Assembly: GCF_000518265.1 (NCBI RefSeq)
Contig: NZ_KI912410.1
Coordinates: 848,774 to 912,773 of the forward strand
DNA from: Actinomadura oligospora ATCC 43269
GTDB taxonomy: Bacteria; Actinomycetota; Actinomycetes; Streptosporangiales; Streptosporangiaceae
Direction: 5' to 3'
Length of the DNA stretch: 64,000 nucleotides
The notes beneath the pieces are model-generated. The model ran no database searches, was not told the DNA's origin, and saw only the letters and a list, made by a program, of their open reading frames with translations. A program made the position numbers and the translations under genes. Below are positions 16,812 through 25,694 of the stretch, piece by piece (position 1 is the first letter of the stretch; every line of letters starts with the position of its first letter).

Positions 16812-17630
16812 ATGGTCCACCAGGTTCCGGTCACCGACCCCGCCGATCCCCGCCTCGCCGACTACACCCGGCTGCGGGACGTGAACCTGCGCAAGAGCCT
16901 GGAGGCCGAGCACGGTCTGTTCATCGCCGAGGGCGAGAAGGTCATCCGCCGCGCGATCGGCACCGGCCACCCCGTCCGGTCCCTGCTGATGGCCCGCCGC
17001 TGGCTCGACCCCCTCGCCGACCTCCTGGACGACGTCGACGCCCCCGTCTACGTCGCCGACGACGCCGTCGTCGAGGCCGTCGCCGGATTCCCCGTCCACC
17101 GCGGCGCCCTCGCCTCCCTGCAACGCCTCCCGCTCCCCCCGGTGAAGGACGTCGTCACCTCCGCCCGCCGCGTCCTCGTCCTCGAGGACCTGGTCGACCA
17201 CGGAAACGTCGGGGCCATCTTCCGGTGCGCGGCGGCGCTCGGGGTGGACGCGGTCGTCCTCGCGCCGCGCTGCGCCGACCCGCTCTACCGGCGCTCGGTG
17301 AAGGTCTCGATGGGCGCGGTGTTCGCCGTCCCGTACGCGCGGATGACCAACTGGCGGGACGACCTGGGCGTGCTCCGCGCCGCCGGGTTCGCGCTGTTCG
17401 CCCTCACACCCGACGCGTCCGCCGTCCCCCTGGACGAGGCCGACTTCGGCGACCGCGCCGCGCTCATGCTCGGCTCGGAGGGCGACGGCCTCTCGTCCCA
17501 CTGGATGGACGAGGCCGACCGGCTCGTCCGCATCCCGATGAGCGACACGGCGCTCGCGAACGGCGTCGACTCGCTGAACGTCGTCGCCGCGGCGGCCATC
17601 GCCTGCCACGACCTCGTCCGCTCCCGCTGA
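16812..17630 (+). CDS. TrmH/SpoU-family RNA 2'-O-methyltransferase
   Basis: A 272-residue SPOUT enzyme that transfers methyl from SAM to a ribose 2'-OH of rRNA or tRNA. The N-terminal substrate-binding region (RLRDVNLRKSLEAEHGLFIAEGEKVI) is followed by the knotted domain: motif 1 LEDLVDHGNVGAIFRCAAALG with its catalytic-type Asn and Arg, motif 2 LMLGSEGDGLS, and motif 3 IPMSDTALANGVDSLNVVAAAAI. All three motifs are intact. The gene follows the EEP-fold gene by 17 bases, so they may be cotranscribed. The modified nucleotide cannot be told from sequence. Confidence 0.93.
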   Translation: MVHQVPVTDPADPRLADYTRLRDVNLRKSLEAEHGLFIAEGEKVIRRAIGTGHPVRSLLMARRWLDPLADLLDDVDAPVYVADDAVVEAVAGFPVHRGALASLQRLPLPPVKDVVTSARRVLVLEDLVDHGNVGAIFRCAAALGVDAVVLAPRCADPLYRRSVKVSMGAVFAVPYARMTNWRDDLGVLRAAGFALFALTPDASAVPLDEADFGDRAALMLGSEGDGLSSHWMDEADRLVRIPMSDTALANGVDSLNVVAAAAIACHDLVRSR

Positions 17631-17649
17631 GCGGCCGTCGGCGTGGGCC

Positions 17650-18699
17650 TTACTTGCCGAACGCGCCGTTGCGCGGACGCCGGTGGGCGCCGCCCTTGGC
17701 GCGCTTCGCAGCCGCCGCGCCCGACGCGCCCGACGCGGCCGGACGGCGGCCGAGGCGCAGCTGCGTCAGCAGTAGCGAGCACGCCACCAGCAGCGCCGCG
17801 AGCCACGCGATCTGCGTGCTGGCGACCCGCTGGAACGTCATCTCCTGCGCGACCGGACGCTGGTTGGAACGCAGCGTGCTCTGCGGGGTCGTCACCGAGG
17901 TGTCCGGCGCGGCGACCGACGGGCTCGGCGCGTTCCCGGTGATCGGAGGCAGCGCGACCTGCGGGCTGTTCGCACCGTTGAACGACCCGTTGGTGGTCGG
18001 AGGCGTGTAACCGCCGCCGTTCCCGGACGTGTTGTTCGTCCCGCCGCCGGTGTTGTTCGTCCCGCCACCGCCGCCGCCCGAGGTCGTCCTCGTCGTCGTC
18101 GGCTTGGGCGTGCTGGGCGGGTGGGTCAGCTTGCCCGGGTCGGGCTTGGACGGCTTCGGGCTGGACGGCGTCGGCGACGGGCTCGCCACCGGGTCGAACA
18201 CGACCGTGCCCTGACCGGACTTGGTGGTCGCGCCGCCCTGGACGAGCGAGACGTTCACCGTCACGGACATCTTCTTCTTCACGTACGCCTTGGGGAGCGT
18301 GAAGCTCTGCCGGACGAGCGTGGAGTCGCCCTTCGCGCCCTTGAGGTCGCATCCGTGCGACGAGCTCAGCGGCGCGCCCGACCCGCACGACACGGCGTCG
18401 AGGTCGACGTGCGCGGCGCCCGTGCTGAGCAGCACCTTCGCTCCCGAGTAGTCGCCGTCGGACTTCGACACGAGCGCGAGGACGGTCGCGGTCTCGCCCG
18501 CCTTCACCTCGCTCTTCACCACGGCCACCGAGAGCCCGAACGGCGCGGCCGACGGCGACGGGGTCGTGCCCGACGGCGAACCGGACGGAGTCGGTTCGGC
18601 GGACGCCGGGAGCGCGAGAACCGCGCAGGCCCCCACGGCGACCACCGCCGCCGCGCCGAGACCCTTCAGAGCCGGTACGCCTGCCCGCCGGGAAGCCAC
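17650..18699 (-). CDS. Cell-surface single-pass protein with Ser/Thr/Pro stalk
   Basis: A 349-residue protein with an N-terminal signal peptide (cut near LALPASA, about residue 34). An extracellular domain at about 50-165 contains a Cys pair (SCGSG and HGCDL). A Pro/Thr/Ser/Gly/Asn-rich stalk runs at about 170-280, then a membrane helix (IAWLAALLVACSLLLTQL) and a basic cytoplasmic tail. This is type I topology for a surface-displayed protein. The domain is of the beta-sandwich kind often seen in actinomycete wall proteins. Start is GTG. It converges on the methyltransferase gene; no specific function is recognised. Confidence 0.78.
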   Translation of the reverse strand: MASRRAGVPALKGLGAAAVVAVGACAVLALPASAEPTPSGSPSGTTPSPSAAPFGLSVAVVKSEVKAGETATVLALVSKSDGDYSGAKVLLSTGAAHVDLDAVSCGSGAPLSSSHGCDLKGAKGDSTLVRQSFTLPKAYVKKKMSVTVNVSLVQGGATTKSGQGTVVFDPVASPSPTPSSPKPSKPDPGKLTHPPSTPKPTTTRTTSGGGGGGTNNTGGGTNNTSGNGGGYTPPTTNGSFNGANSPQVALPPITGNAPSPSVAAPDTSVTTPQSTLRSNQRPVAQEMTFQRVASTQIAWLAALLVACSLLLTQLRLGRRPAASGASGAAAAKRAKGGAHRRPRNGAFGK

Positions 18700-18839
18700 G
18701 CCCGAGCCACCTCCGTCGCGTCGTCGTCGAACGCCCGAGATCCGCTTACCCCGGGTCTCGTACCCGAATCATGCCAACACGGATCTAGAGCTGAAATCAA
18801 CCCTGTGTCCGATTCGGACGGGCAACTCGGACACTACCG

Positions 18840-19208
18840 TCAGATGAACTCCTCGCGCACGTCCTGGAGTTCCCCGCTCGGCGCCCACGCCTGCCACACG
18901 CCCTGATCGATCCGCTCGAGCCCGAGCCCCTCGGCGACCGGCGCCCGGCCCCCGGCGTACTCGACACGCGACCAGCCGTCGTGCTCCCCGACGACCACGA
19001 ACGGCTCGCCACGCCACCGGCACACCGTCCGGACGTACCGCAGCGACTCCAGCTCGAACGCCGGGACGATCCGCCGGAACCGGTCCGGCCGCAGCTCCTC
19101 GAACCCGTCCGTCGGCTCCGCCGCGTACAGCCGGATCTCGCCGTCCGCGCCCGGCACCGCCTCGAACTCGCGCCCGAGCCAGCGCGCCACGTACCCGTCC
19201 CGGCTCAT
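18840..19208 (-). CDS. Small hypothetical protein coupled to the SseB-repeat gene
   Basis: A 122-residue protein with acidic and aromatic beta-rich sequence (ARWLGREFEAV, RRIVPAFELESLRYVRTVCRWRGEPFVVVGEHDGWSRVEY). There is no signal peptide or membrane helix. Its ATG overlaps the stop of the upstream giant gene in an ATGA, so it is translated with that gene and probably acts with it. I do not recognise the family. Confidence 0.75.
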   Translation of the reverse strand: MSRDGYVARWLGREFEAVPGADGEIRLYAAEPTDGFEELRPDRFRRIVPAFELESLRYVRTVCRWRGEPFVVVGEHDGWSRVEYAGGRAPVAEGLGLERIDQGVWQAWAPSGELQDVREEFI

Positions 19209-22200
19209 CGCGCCGCCTCCGTCCGCCCGGCGGGCGTCGCGCCCTCGGGCCGCAGCCAGGCCAGCCGGTCCGGGTCGTACATCGCGACGAACCGCTCCGA
19301 CCCGTCCCGTCCGAGCACGTACATCTCCGCCCCGAACGGCAGCCGGACACTGTCCACCTTGTACTCCCGGATCGACCCGGCACTCCCCGGCGCGAACCCC
19401 GCGCCGGTGAACGGCGGACGCTCCAGCACCCACCCGGCCTCGCCCCAGGACGCGACCTCCTCCTCGGTCCGCCCGCCGAACGGCACCCGGTACAGATCCG
19501 GGCAGTACGCCGGCCACCGGATCACGTGCACCGACTCGTCCGCGACCGAGAACGGCGCGTCCTCGTACAGCAGCCCAAGCGTCTCGTACAACTGTCCGGG
19601 CGTCAGCAGCTCCGCCACGTCCGCTGTCAGGTGGACGAACCCTCCGACGCGGTCGTACCCCTGCTCCAGGTACCAGGCCACATGCGTGTGCGGGACGACC
19701 TTCTGCATGATCGTCGGCTCGGCCCCGAACTCCCCGTCCGCCTCCGAGCCCCGCCGCCGCTCCCCGGAGACCCCGAACGCCGCGACCCCGTCGAACGAGC
19801 CGACCTCACCAGGACTCCCGGCCCGACCCCCACCAGGCATCCCCGGAGCCCGCCCCCCAGGCCCGGCCCCGTCCACACCGAACCCACCGGGCACAACGTC
19901 AGGCATGCTCGGCGCGCCCACACCAGCCGCGGCGTCGCGCACACCCGGCCCGTCCGCAAGCGCCCCGCCGGACACCCCCACACCAGCCCGACCAGGCGCG
20001 TCCACCCCGAGCCCACCAGACGCAACGTCAGCCGCCCCCGCGTGAGGCCCACCAGGCGCGCGCACTTCCGCCGCCCCACCCGCGTCCGCATCGAAGCCGC
20101 CGGACGCGACGTCAGGCGCTCCTGCACGAGGTCCGCCAGACGCGGGCACTTCGGCCGAAGCAGGCGCGTCAGCACCGGTTCCGGTTCCGCCCTGCGCCCC
20201 GGCGCCGAATGCACCCTGCGCGTCCACCGGCGCCCCGCCCGGCGCGTCCGTGCCGAGAGCCCCAGGTGTCGAGGCGCCCGCGATTCCGGACGAGTCCGAG
20301 TAAGGTGCGCTCGCGTCCGCCTCGCTACGCGCGTCCGTGCCGAAGCCGCCGGACGCGGCGTCGGACGCCCCCGCGTGAGGCCCGCCAAGCGCGGGTGGCT
20401 CAGCCTCGCCACGAGCATCAGCGCCGGAGCCGCCCGGCCCGCCAGCACCGAAAGCACTCTGCGTTTCCGCGTGCGCGCCGCCCTCCGCGCCGAGGCCACC
20501 GGACGAAGCGTAAGGCGCGCCTACGCCGGGCTCTCCAGGCGCCGCCGCGACCGTCCCTCCGGACGCATCCGAGTGGGCCGTGACCTGCGGATTCGGGTTC
20601 GGGCTCGCGGGCGCGGACGCGTCGGCCGTGCCAGCGTGCGCGCCGCTCGGGTCACCCTGGACGGTCGTGCCAGGAGCGCCCCCAGCAGGGGCCGAGGTGG
20701 GGAGGGCATGCTCGCCGGACGCGACAGGGAGCGTCCCCGTCGTGCTCGCGCCCTGCGCGGCGTCGGGGGAGTGGGCGAAGGAAGAGAGAGTCGACGGATC
20801 CGGCTCCGGCTCCGGGACGGGCTGGATGAGACCGACACGGATCGCCCACTCGGCGAGCGCGCGCACCTGGTCACCGCGCAGGGACGCGCCGATCCGGGTG
20901 CCGGGGTTGAGCAGCATCGCCCAGTCCTCGCGCGGCCACGCGGCGATCAGCTCGCGGAAGTCGGCGTACACGAACCGCGACTTCGGCAGCACCTCGCGCA
21001 GGCGCACGAGCGACGTGAACACCTGCACGGCGGCCGAGCCGCGCAGCGCCGCCTCCCAGCGGAACTCCTGCTGCGTCGGCGTCACCTGCAACGGCGCGTC
21101 CTGCGGGATGGGCACCAGCACGTTCGCCGCGAGCAGCACCCGCAGGAACGCGTCGGAGTCACCGCCAAGCGCCGCCTCGTAAAGCTCCTGGTCAATCCGG
21201 TTCCCCGGCTCGAACGGCACCTCGGGCTCGGCACCGAGCTCAGCCCCAGGCTCCGCCGGACGCCCCGCGCCCGCATCCGCCTCCGAGCCACCGAGCCCGT
21301 TGGCCTCCGCACGCCCGTCAGCGCCCCCGACCGCCTTCGCGTCCGCAGGCCCACTCGCGTCCGCGACCCCGCTCATGTCATCGCGCTGGTTCGTGTCCGG
21401 GGGCCCGCTCAGGTCGTCGCGCGCGTGCGTGTCCGCGAGTCCGCTCGCATCGTCGAGCTCGTTCGTGCCTGCGGGCCCACTCACGTCCTCGCGCGCGTGC
21501 GCGTCCGTGAATCCGCGCACGTCGCCGGGCCCGTTGGTGCCTGCGGGGCCGCTCACATCGACGCGCTTGTCCGCGTCCGGGGGCCCGCTCAGGTCGTCGC
21601 GCGTGGACGCATCCGCGAGGCCGCGGGCGTCGTCGCGCATGCTTGTGCCCGCAGGCCCGCTCACGTCATTGCGCGTGTGCGCGTCACCGAGTCCGCTCGC
21701 GTCCGCGAGTCCGCTCGCATCGTCGAGCCCGTTGGTGCCCGCGCGCCCGCTTACGTCCGCGCGCCCGCTCGTGTCTGTGTGGCCGCTGGGGGTGCCGTGG
21801 GCGGACGTGTCGGTGCGGTCGGTGGCTTCGGTGGGGGCGGTAGTGCCCGTGTAGTCGGACGGGGCGGTTTCGGTCTGGCCGTTGGCTTCTGCGTACGGCA
21901 TGTCCGCGAGCCCAGGCCCGTCGGTTGGGCGGGGTGCGTCCGCGCCCGCGGGGGCATCAACGTGCCCGTCGGGGCGTCCACCGGACGTGTCGGCACCAGC
22001 GGCTTCGGCCTGTCCAGGGGAGTCGGCGCGTGCGGCCGTCTCGGGGGACGGTTCGGTGGGGCCGCTGAGGGCTCGGACCTGTTCGCCCGGGATGGCGGCG
22101 TCCACCGGGGTGCCGGGGTTGAGGACGAGGGTCCAGTCGGCGTCCGGCCAGGCGGCGACGACCTCGAGGAAGGTCGGCATCACGAAACGGGACGAACCGA

Positions 22201-23932
22201 CCGCCTCGTTCATCCAGCGCAGCGACGTGAACAGCTGGATCGCGACGCGGCCGTGGACGCGGGACGGACGCCACGGGAACTCCGGGTCGTCCGGGGTGAT
22301 GCCCCACGGGGTCTCGGGCTCGGCGGGGATCAGGACCTGCGCGCCCAGCAGGACCTTGAAGAACGCGTCGGTGTCGCGGCGCACGGCGGCGTCGAACAGG
22401 CGCTGCTCGACCTCGTTCTGCGCCTCGAACTCCTCCGACATGCGGCGCGCGGCGCGCTGGTCGGCCCAGGTCGCGAGGCCGACCAGCTGCTCGGCCAGGA
22501 TCGTGCCGCCCGCGGGGGAGCCGGGGTTGATAGCGAGCGCGTTCGCGTGCTCCGGCCAGTAGCGCAGGATCAGCGGGAACGGCATGCGGATGGAGTCGGT
22601 GCCGGTCCCGGCGGTGAGGGCGGCCTCGGCCAGCCGCTCGGGCGAGCTGAACACCTGGACGAGCGTCGCGCCGTCCGCCTCGCGCGTCCGCCACTGGAAC
22701 TCGGCGCGGCCCGGACGGAGCGTGAAGTCGGCGTCGGGACCGACCGGCAGCAGCACCTCGGCGTCGGCGAGGGTCTGGAGGAAGAGGTCGTGGTCGTTGT
22801 CGGTCGCGGCGCGCAGCAGCGACCGCTCCACGTCGTTGGCGGGCTGGAACTCCGGACGCGGCTCGGTGCGCGGCAGGTCGCGGTGCTGGCCCTGGAGCTC
22901 CTCCCACGGCTCGTCCGCGTCCTGCCCCGGCGTGATCACGGGGATCGGGTCGACGGACGTCGCGGCGGGCGAGGCCTTCGCGGACCTCGGCGGCTCCGGG
23001 ACGGGCGGCATGTCGGCGATGCCCGGCGGAAGCGGAGGCGCGCCCCCCTCCGCGACGGGCCCGCCCGCAGCAGGCCCGCCCGCAGCAGGCCCGGCCGCGG
23101 CGGCCTCGGAGGCGGCAGGCCCCGGCGCGGTGGGTCCAGGCGCGGTGGGCTCGGGTGCCTCGCGGCCCGTGTAGACGGACAGGTCGGGGACGGTGGCGCG
23201 CGGGTCGTCCATCGGGGGACGGGACGCCTTCTGCGGCACGTCCGCCGCCTTGCCCGCGACGGACACGTCCCCCTCGGAAACCGGGACGTGCGGCGCGGAA
23301 GGCGCGGACGCCTGCACCGCGCCATCCTCATGCGCGGGCGCGTAGCCGGAACCCTGCGGCGCGGCGGCGGAAGGCGGCGTGCTGTGCGCGCCGTCCTGAA
23401 GCGGCGCGGCGGGAGCGTGCGGTGGCGGCGTGGCCGGGCCGGACAGCGCGGACGGGTCGGCCTGGTGGTGGCCCGCGAGCGGCGGACGCGGGTCGCCCTG
23501 CGCGAGCTGCAGGAGGAACCAGGCGGGCAGGCGGCCCTCGATCGGGAGCGACACCTCGTGCCGGGCGGCGTGGGACGGGACGTCGACCGCGAGCCACCAG
23601 TTGTTGTCCGGCCAGGTCTCGGCGAGGGCGGTGAAGCGCAGCCGGACGTAGTGCCGGTAGGACGGGCCGAGGCAGGCGCGCATCGCGGTGGGCGAGGTGT
23701 AGGCGAGCACGAACGTGCGGTCGTCCTCGTCCTGGGTGGGCCAGGTCGGCTGCCGCCGGTTGGCGAGGACGTCGTCGACCAGGTCGGGCGCGACGGGGAC
23801 GACCAGCTCGCTCTCCGCCAGCAGCCGGAAGTACCCCTCCTGGTCGCCGCTCCGTACCGCGTCCCCCAGTCGGCGTTCGAGCTCCGACGTGGGTTGCCAG
23901 CCGTCGGCCACGGTCGCCACCCCCTGTTTCAT
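19205..23932 (-). CDS. Giant multi-domain SseB-family protein
   Basis: A 1575-residue protein with four SseB N-terminal-type domains at about residues 10-145, 360-490, 500-625 and 905-1035. Each begins with an ERRL/ERSL/EQRLFDA-type helix and includes strands such as VQVFTS or IQLFTS and a WPxxxWxxxxNPGTP motif. Between them lie low-complexity linkers: a 12-residue Asp/Ser/Gly repeat region (about 714-850) and an Ala/Gly/Pro region (about 1045-1400). A distinct C-terminal domain (about 1405-1575, HVAWYLEQGYDRVGGFVH) resembles domains seen with SseB in related actinomycetes. No signal peptide. SseB was named as a thiosulphate-metabolism or secretion-related domain, but its actinomycete role is unknown. 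An internal GTG start (VADGWQP) is possible. Confidence 0.85.
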   Translation of the reverse strand: MKQGVATVADGWQPTSELERRLGDAVRSGDQEGYFRLLAESELVVPVAPDLVDDVLANRRQPTWPTQDEDDRTFVLAYTSPTAMRACLGPSYRHYVRLRFTALAETWPDNNWWLAVDVPSHAARHEVSLPIEGRLPAWFLLQLAQGDPRPPLAGHHQADPSALSGPATPPPHAPAAPLQDGAHSTPPSAAAPQGSGYAPAHEDGAVQASAPSAPHVPVSEGDVSVAGKAADVPQKASRPPMDDPRATVPDLSVYTGREAPEPTAPGPTAPGPAASEAAAAGPAAGGPAAGGPVAEGGAPPLPPGIADMPPVPEPPRSAKASPAATSVDPIPVITPGQDADEPWEELQGQHRDLPRTEPRPEFQPANDVERSLLRAATDNDHDLFLQTLADAEVLLPVGPDADFTLRPGRAEFQWRTREADGATLVQVFSSPERLAEAALTAGTGTDSIRMPFPLILRYWPEHANALAINPGSPAGGTILAEQLVGLATWADQRAARRMSEEFEAQNEVEQRLFDAAVRRDTDAFFKVLLGAQVLIPAEPETPWGITPDDPEFPWRPSRVHGRVAIQLFTSLRWMNEAVGSSRFVMPTFLEVVAAWPDADWTLVLNPGTPVDAAIPGEQVRALSGPTEPSPETAARADSPGQAEAAGADTSGGRPDGHVDAPAGADAPRPTDGPGLADMPYAEANGQTETAPSDYTGTTAPTEATDRTDTSAHGTPSGHTDTSGRADVSGRAGTNGLDDASGLADASGLGDAHTRNDVSGPAGTSMRDDARGLADASTRDDLSGPPDADKRVDVSGPAGTNGPGDVRGFTDAHAREDVSGPAGTNELDDASGLADTHARDDLSGPPDTNQRDDMSGVADASGPADAKAVGGADGRAEANGLGGSEADAGAGRPAEPGAELGAEPEVPFEPGNRIDQELYEAALGGDSDAFLRVLLAANVLVPIPQDAPLQVTPTQQEFRWEAALRGSAAVQVFTSLVRLREVLPKSRFVYADFRELIAAWPREDWAMLLNPGTRIGASLRGDQVRALAEWAIRVGLIQPVPEPEPDPSTLSSFAHSPDAAQGASTTGTLPVASGEHALPTSAPAGGAPGTTVQGDPSGAHAGTADASAPASPNPNPQVTAHSDASGGTVAAAPGEPGVGAPYASSGGLGAEGGAHAETQSAFGAGGPGGSGADARGEAEPPALGGPHAGASDAASGGFGTDARSEADASAPYSDSSGIAGASTPGALGTDAPGGAPVDAQGAFGAGAQGGTGTGADAPASAEVPASGGPRAGAPDVASGGFDADAGGAAEVRAPGGPHAGAADVASGGLGVDAPGRAGVGVSGGALADGPGVRDAAAGVGAPSMPDVVPGGFGVDGAGPGGRAPGMPGGGRAGSPGEVGSFDGVAAFGVSGERRRGSEADGEFGAEPTIMQKVVPHTHVAWYLEQGYDRVGGFVHLTADVAELLTPGQLYETLGLLYEDAPFSVADESVHVIRWPAYCPDLYRVPFGGRTEEEVASWGEAGWVLERPPFTGAGFAPGSAGSIREYKVDSVRLPFGAEMYVLGRDGSERFVAMYDPDRLAWLRPEGATPAGRTEAAR
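21380..21790. repeat. Degenerate 36-nt repeats encoding Asp/Ser/Gly 12-mers
   Basis: The linker between SseB domains 3 and 4 is built from 12-residue units such as VSGPAGTNELDD and LSGPPDTNQRDD, often paired into 24-residue blocks. The encoded protein is acidic and probably disordered. Confidence 0.75.
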
Positions 23933-24179
23933 CCCGCCCCGGACCTTCCTCCTCCCGGACCCCGACGCCGGGAGGCGGGCCCCTGGGGCACCTTACGGAC
24001 CTGCTTACGCTACATGGGCGAACAGAGCTAAAGCGCCCACTCGACCGGTCCGCGGACGACCCTCGGGCCAGTATGGCGCGGGACGGTGACATTCCCGCGC
24101 CATCCGCTGAACGCCACCAGCCCGGGGGCCCGCCGGAGTAATGGAGATCTAACCCCGCGGCAATTGCGCGGACTGCGGT

Positions 24180-25472
24180 TCAGGCCCCTCGGCGAGCGAG
24201 TTCCGCGACCGCCTCGACGAGCCGGTCCACATGCGCCTCGGTGGTTCCGATCCCGAAGCTCGCCCGCACCGCCGAGCTCCCCCCGTCCGCACAGCCCTCG
24301 CCCCCCGCGTCCGTGCTGGTCGGGTTGTCGGCGTTGAGGAGGTGTTGGACGAAGGGGTGCGCGCAGAACTTGCCGTCTCGGACGCCGATTCCGAAGCGGC
24401 CCGAGAGGGCGACCGCGAGGTCGCGCGCGTCCCAGCCGTCCACGACGAACGACACGATGCCGACGCGCGGCGAGCGGTCCCCCCAGAGCGTGAGTTCGCG
24501 CACACCCGGGGTCCGGGCCAGCCCGGAGCGCAGGCGGGCGAGCAGCCGCTCCTCGTGCTCGACGAGCGGCGTCCAGCCGGTCGCGGCGAGCGTCTCGCAC
24601 GCGGCGGCGAGCGCGAGGACGCCGAGGACGTTCGGGGTGCCCGCCTCGTGCCGCGCCTCGGGGTCGGCGTGCCAGCGCGCGCGGTTCCCGTGCTCGTCGA
24701 CGGACGCGCTGGCCCCGCCGCCCTTGAGGTAGGGCCCGGCCGCGCGCAGCCAGTCGGACCGTCCGGCGAGCACGCCCGCGCCGAACGGCGCGTACAGCTT
24801 GTGCCCGGAGAACGCGACGTAGTCGAGGCCGAGCGCGGTCGTGTCCAGCGGGCGGTGCGGGACGAGCTGCGCCGCGTCCACCGCGATGCGCGCGCCGTGC
24901 GTCCGCGCGACGGCCGCGAGCTCCGCCAGCGGCCACACCTCGCCGGTCACGTTGGAGGCGGCGGTGACCACCAGCAGGCGCGGTCCGGCGGGGGAGTCGG
25001 CGAGCGCCCGGTCGGCCGCGGCGACGGCCTCGGTCGGGGAGGACGGCGCGGGCAGCCGGACGGCCCGCCGCCAGGGCAGCAGCGTCGCGTGGTGCTCGGT
25101 CTCGAACACCACGACCGTCGTCCCGGACGGGACGCAGTGCGCGAGCAGGTTCATCGCGTCCGTGGTGTTGCGCGTGAACACGACCGACGAGCGCTGCCGC
25201 GCGCCGAGGAAGCCCCGGACCGTCTCCCGCGCCTTCTCATACGCGGCCGTCGTGACCTGGGACGCGTAGCCCGCGCCCCGGTGCACGCTGCTGTAGTAGG
25301 GCAGCGCCTCGGAGATCGCCTCGCGCACCGCCTCCAGACAGGGCGCGCTCGCGGCGTAGTCGAGGTTGGCGTAGGGGACGCGGCGTCCGTCGTCCAGCGG
25401 GACGGGCGCGTCCGTCCCGATCACGGACGGAGCGAACCCGACAAAAGGGGCGTCAAGGGTGGTCGCGGACAT
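24180..25472 (-). CDS. Class V PLP-dependent aminotransferase (cysteine desulfurase-like), SAM-IV controlled
   Basis: A 430-residue fold-type I PLP enzyme. The PLP lysine lies in FSGHKLYAPFGAG, the cofactor Asp in RIAVDAAQLVPH, the histidine stacking region in ETEHHATLLPW, and a GTPN motif follows. The architecture resembles cysteine desulfurases and selenocysteine lyases. A SAM-IV riboswitch precedes it, so the enzyme probably works in sulfur amino-acid metabolism and is shut off when SAM is plentiful. No iscU or sufE neighbour supports Fe-S assembly. The ATG at 25472 has GAGGAG nine bases upstream, partly inside a hairpin. Reaction uncertain: desulfurase, lyase or transaminase. Confidence 0.9.
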   Translation of the reverse strand: MSATTLDAPFVGFAPSVIGTDAPVPLDDGRRVPYANLDYAASAPCLEAVREAISEALPYYSSVHRGAGYASQVTTAAYEKARETVRGFLGARQRSSVVFTRNTTDAMNLLAHCVPSGTTVVVFETEHHATLLPWRRAVRLPAPSSPTEAVAAADRALADSPAGPRLLVVTAASNVTGEVWPLAELAAVARTHGARIAVDAAQLVPHRPLDTTALGLDYVAFSGHKLYAPFGAGVLAGRSDWLRAAGPYLKGGGASASVDEHGNRARWHADPEARHEAGTPNVLGVLALAAACETLAATGWTPLVEHEERLLARLRSGLARTPGVRELTLWGDRSPRVGIVSFVVDGWDARDLAVALSGRFGIGVRDGKFCAHPFVQHLLNADNPTSTDAGGEGCADGGSSAVRASFGIGTTEAHVDRLVEAVAELARRGA

Positions 25473-25481
25473 AGGTGTGCA

Positions 25482-25646
25482 CTCCTCGGGATCAGGGATC
25501 CCGAGGGCCAGGCCCTGGATCGACGGGATCCGCGCTTGCCGGGGCGTGGAACCACGCCCGGCCTGGTCCTCACCCGGGGCACCCCATCGCGGACGAAGGG
25601 TTGCCGGCCAGCTAGCCGGGGCTTGACGCTGGCGCTCATGACCTGG
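25482..25646 (-). promoter_or_regulatory. SAM-IV riboswitch with RBS-sequestering hairpin
   Basis: The minus strand carries the actinobacterial SAM-IV core: GGTCATGAGCGCCAGCG, CAAGCCCCGGCTAGCTGG, CCGGCAACCC, then GGGGTGCCCCGGGTGAG and GACC closing P1 (25640-25643 with 25565-25568). A GC-rich hairpin (GGGCGTGG/CCACGCCC) follows. The last structure is a 9-bp stem (25497-25505 with 25485-25493) that takes in the first GAG of the GAGGAG ribosome site of the PLP-enzyme gene. That suggests translational control. Recognition is by recalled consensus and a covariance search would settle it. Confidence 0.87.
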
Positions 25647-25652
25647 TGCGAA

Positions 25653-25681
25653 AGTATAGGAGGACGGGATGTGGATCAAGT
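25653..25681 (-). promoter_or_regulatory. Promoter of the riboswitch transcript
   Basis: TATACT (25658-25653, minus) is a near-perfect -10 box ending about seven bases before the riboswitch 5' end. ACTTGA at 25681-25676 lies 17 bases upstream as a possible -35. Confidence 0.6.
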
Positions 25682-25694
25682 CGGAGGGCAACGG

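Noticed and set aside
19526-24031. A very long open frame on the plus strand opposite the SseB-repeat gene
   Set aside because: High GC keeps antisense frames open; the translation is Arg/Gly/Val-rich with no domain, no ribosome site, and covers a gene with recognisable SseB domains.
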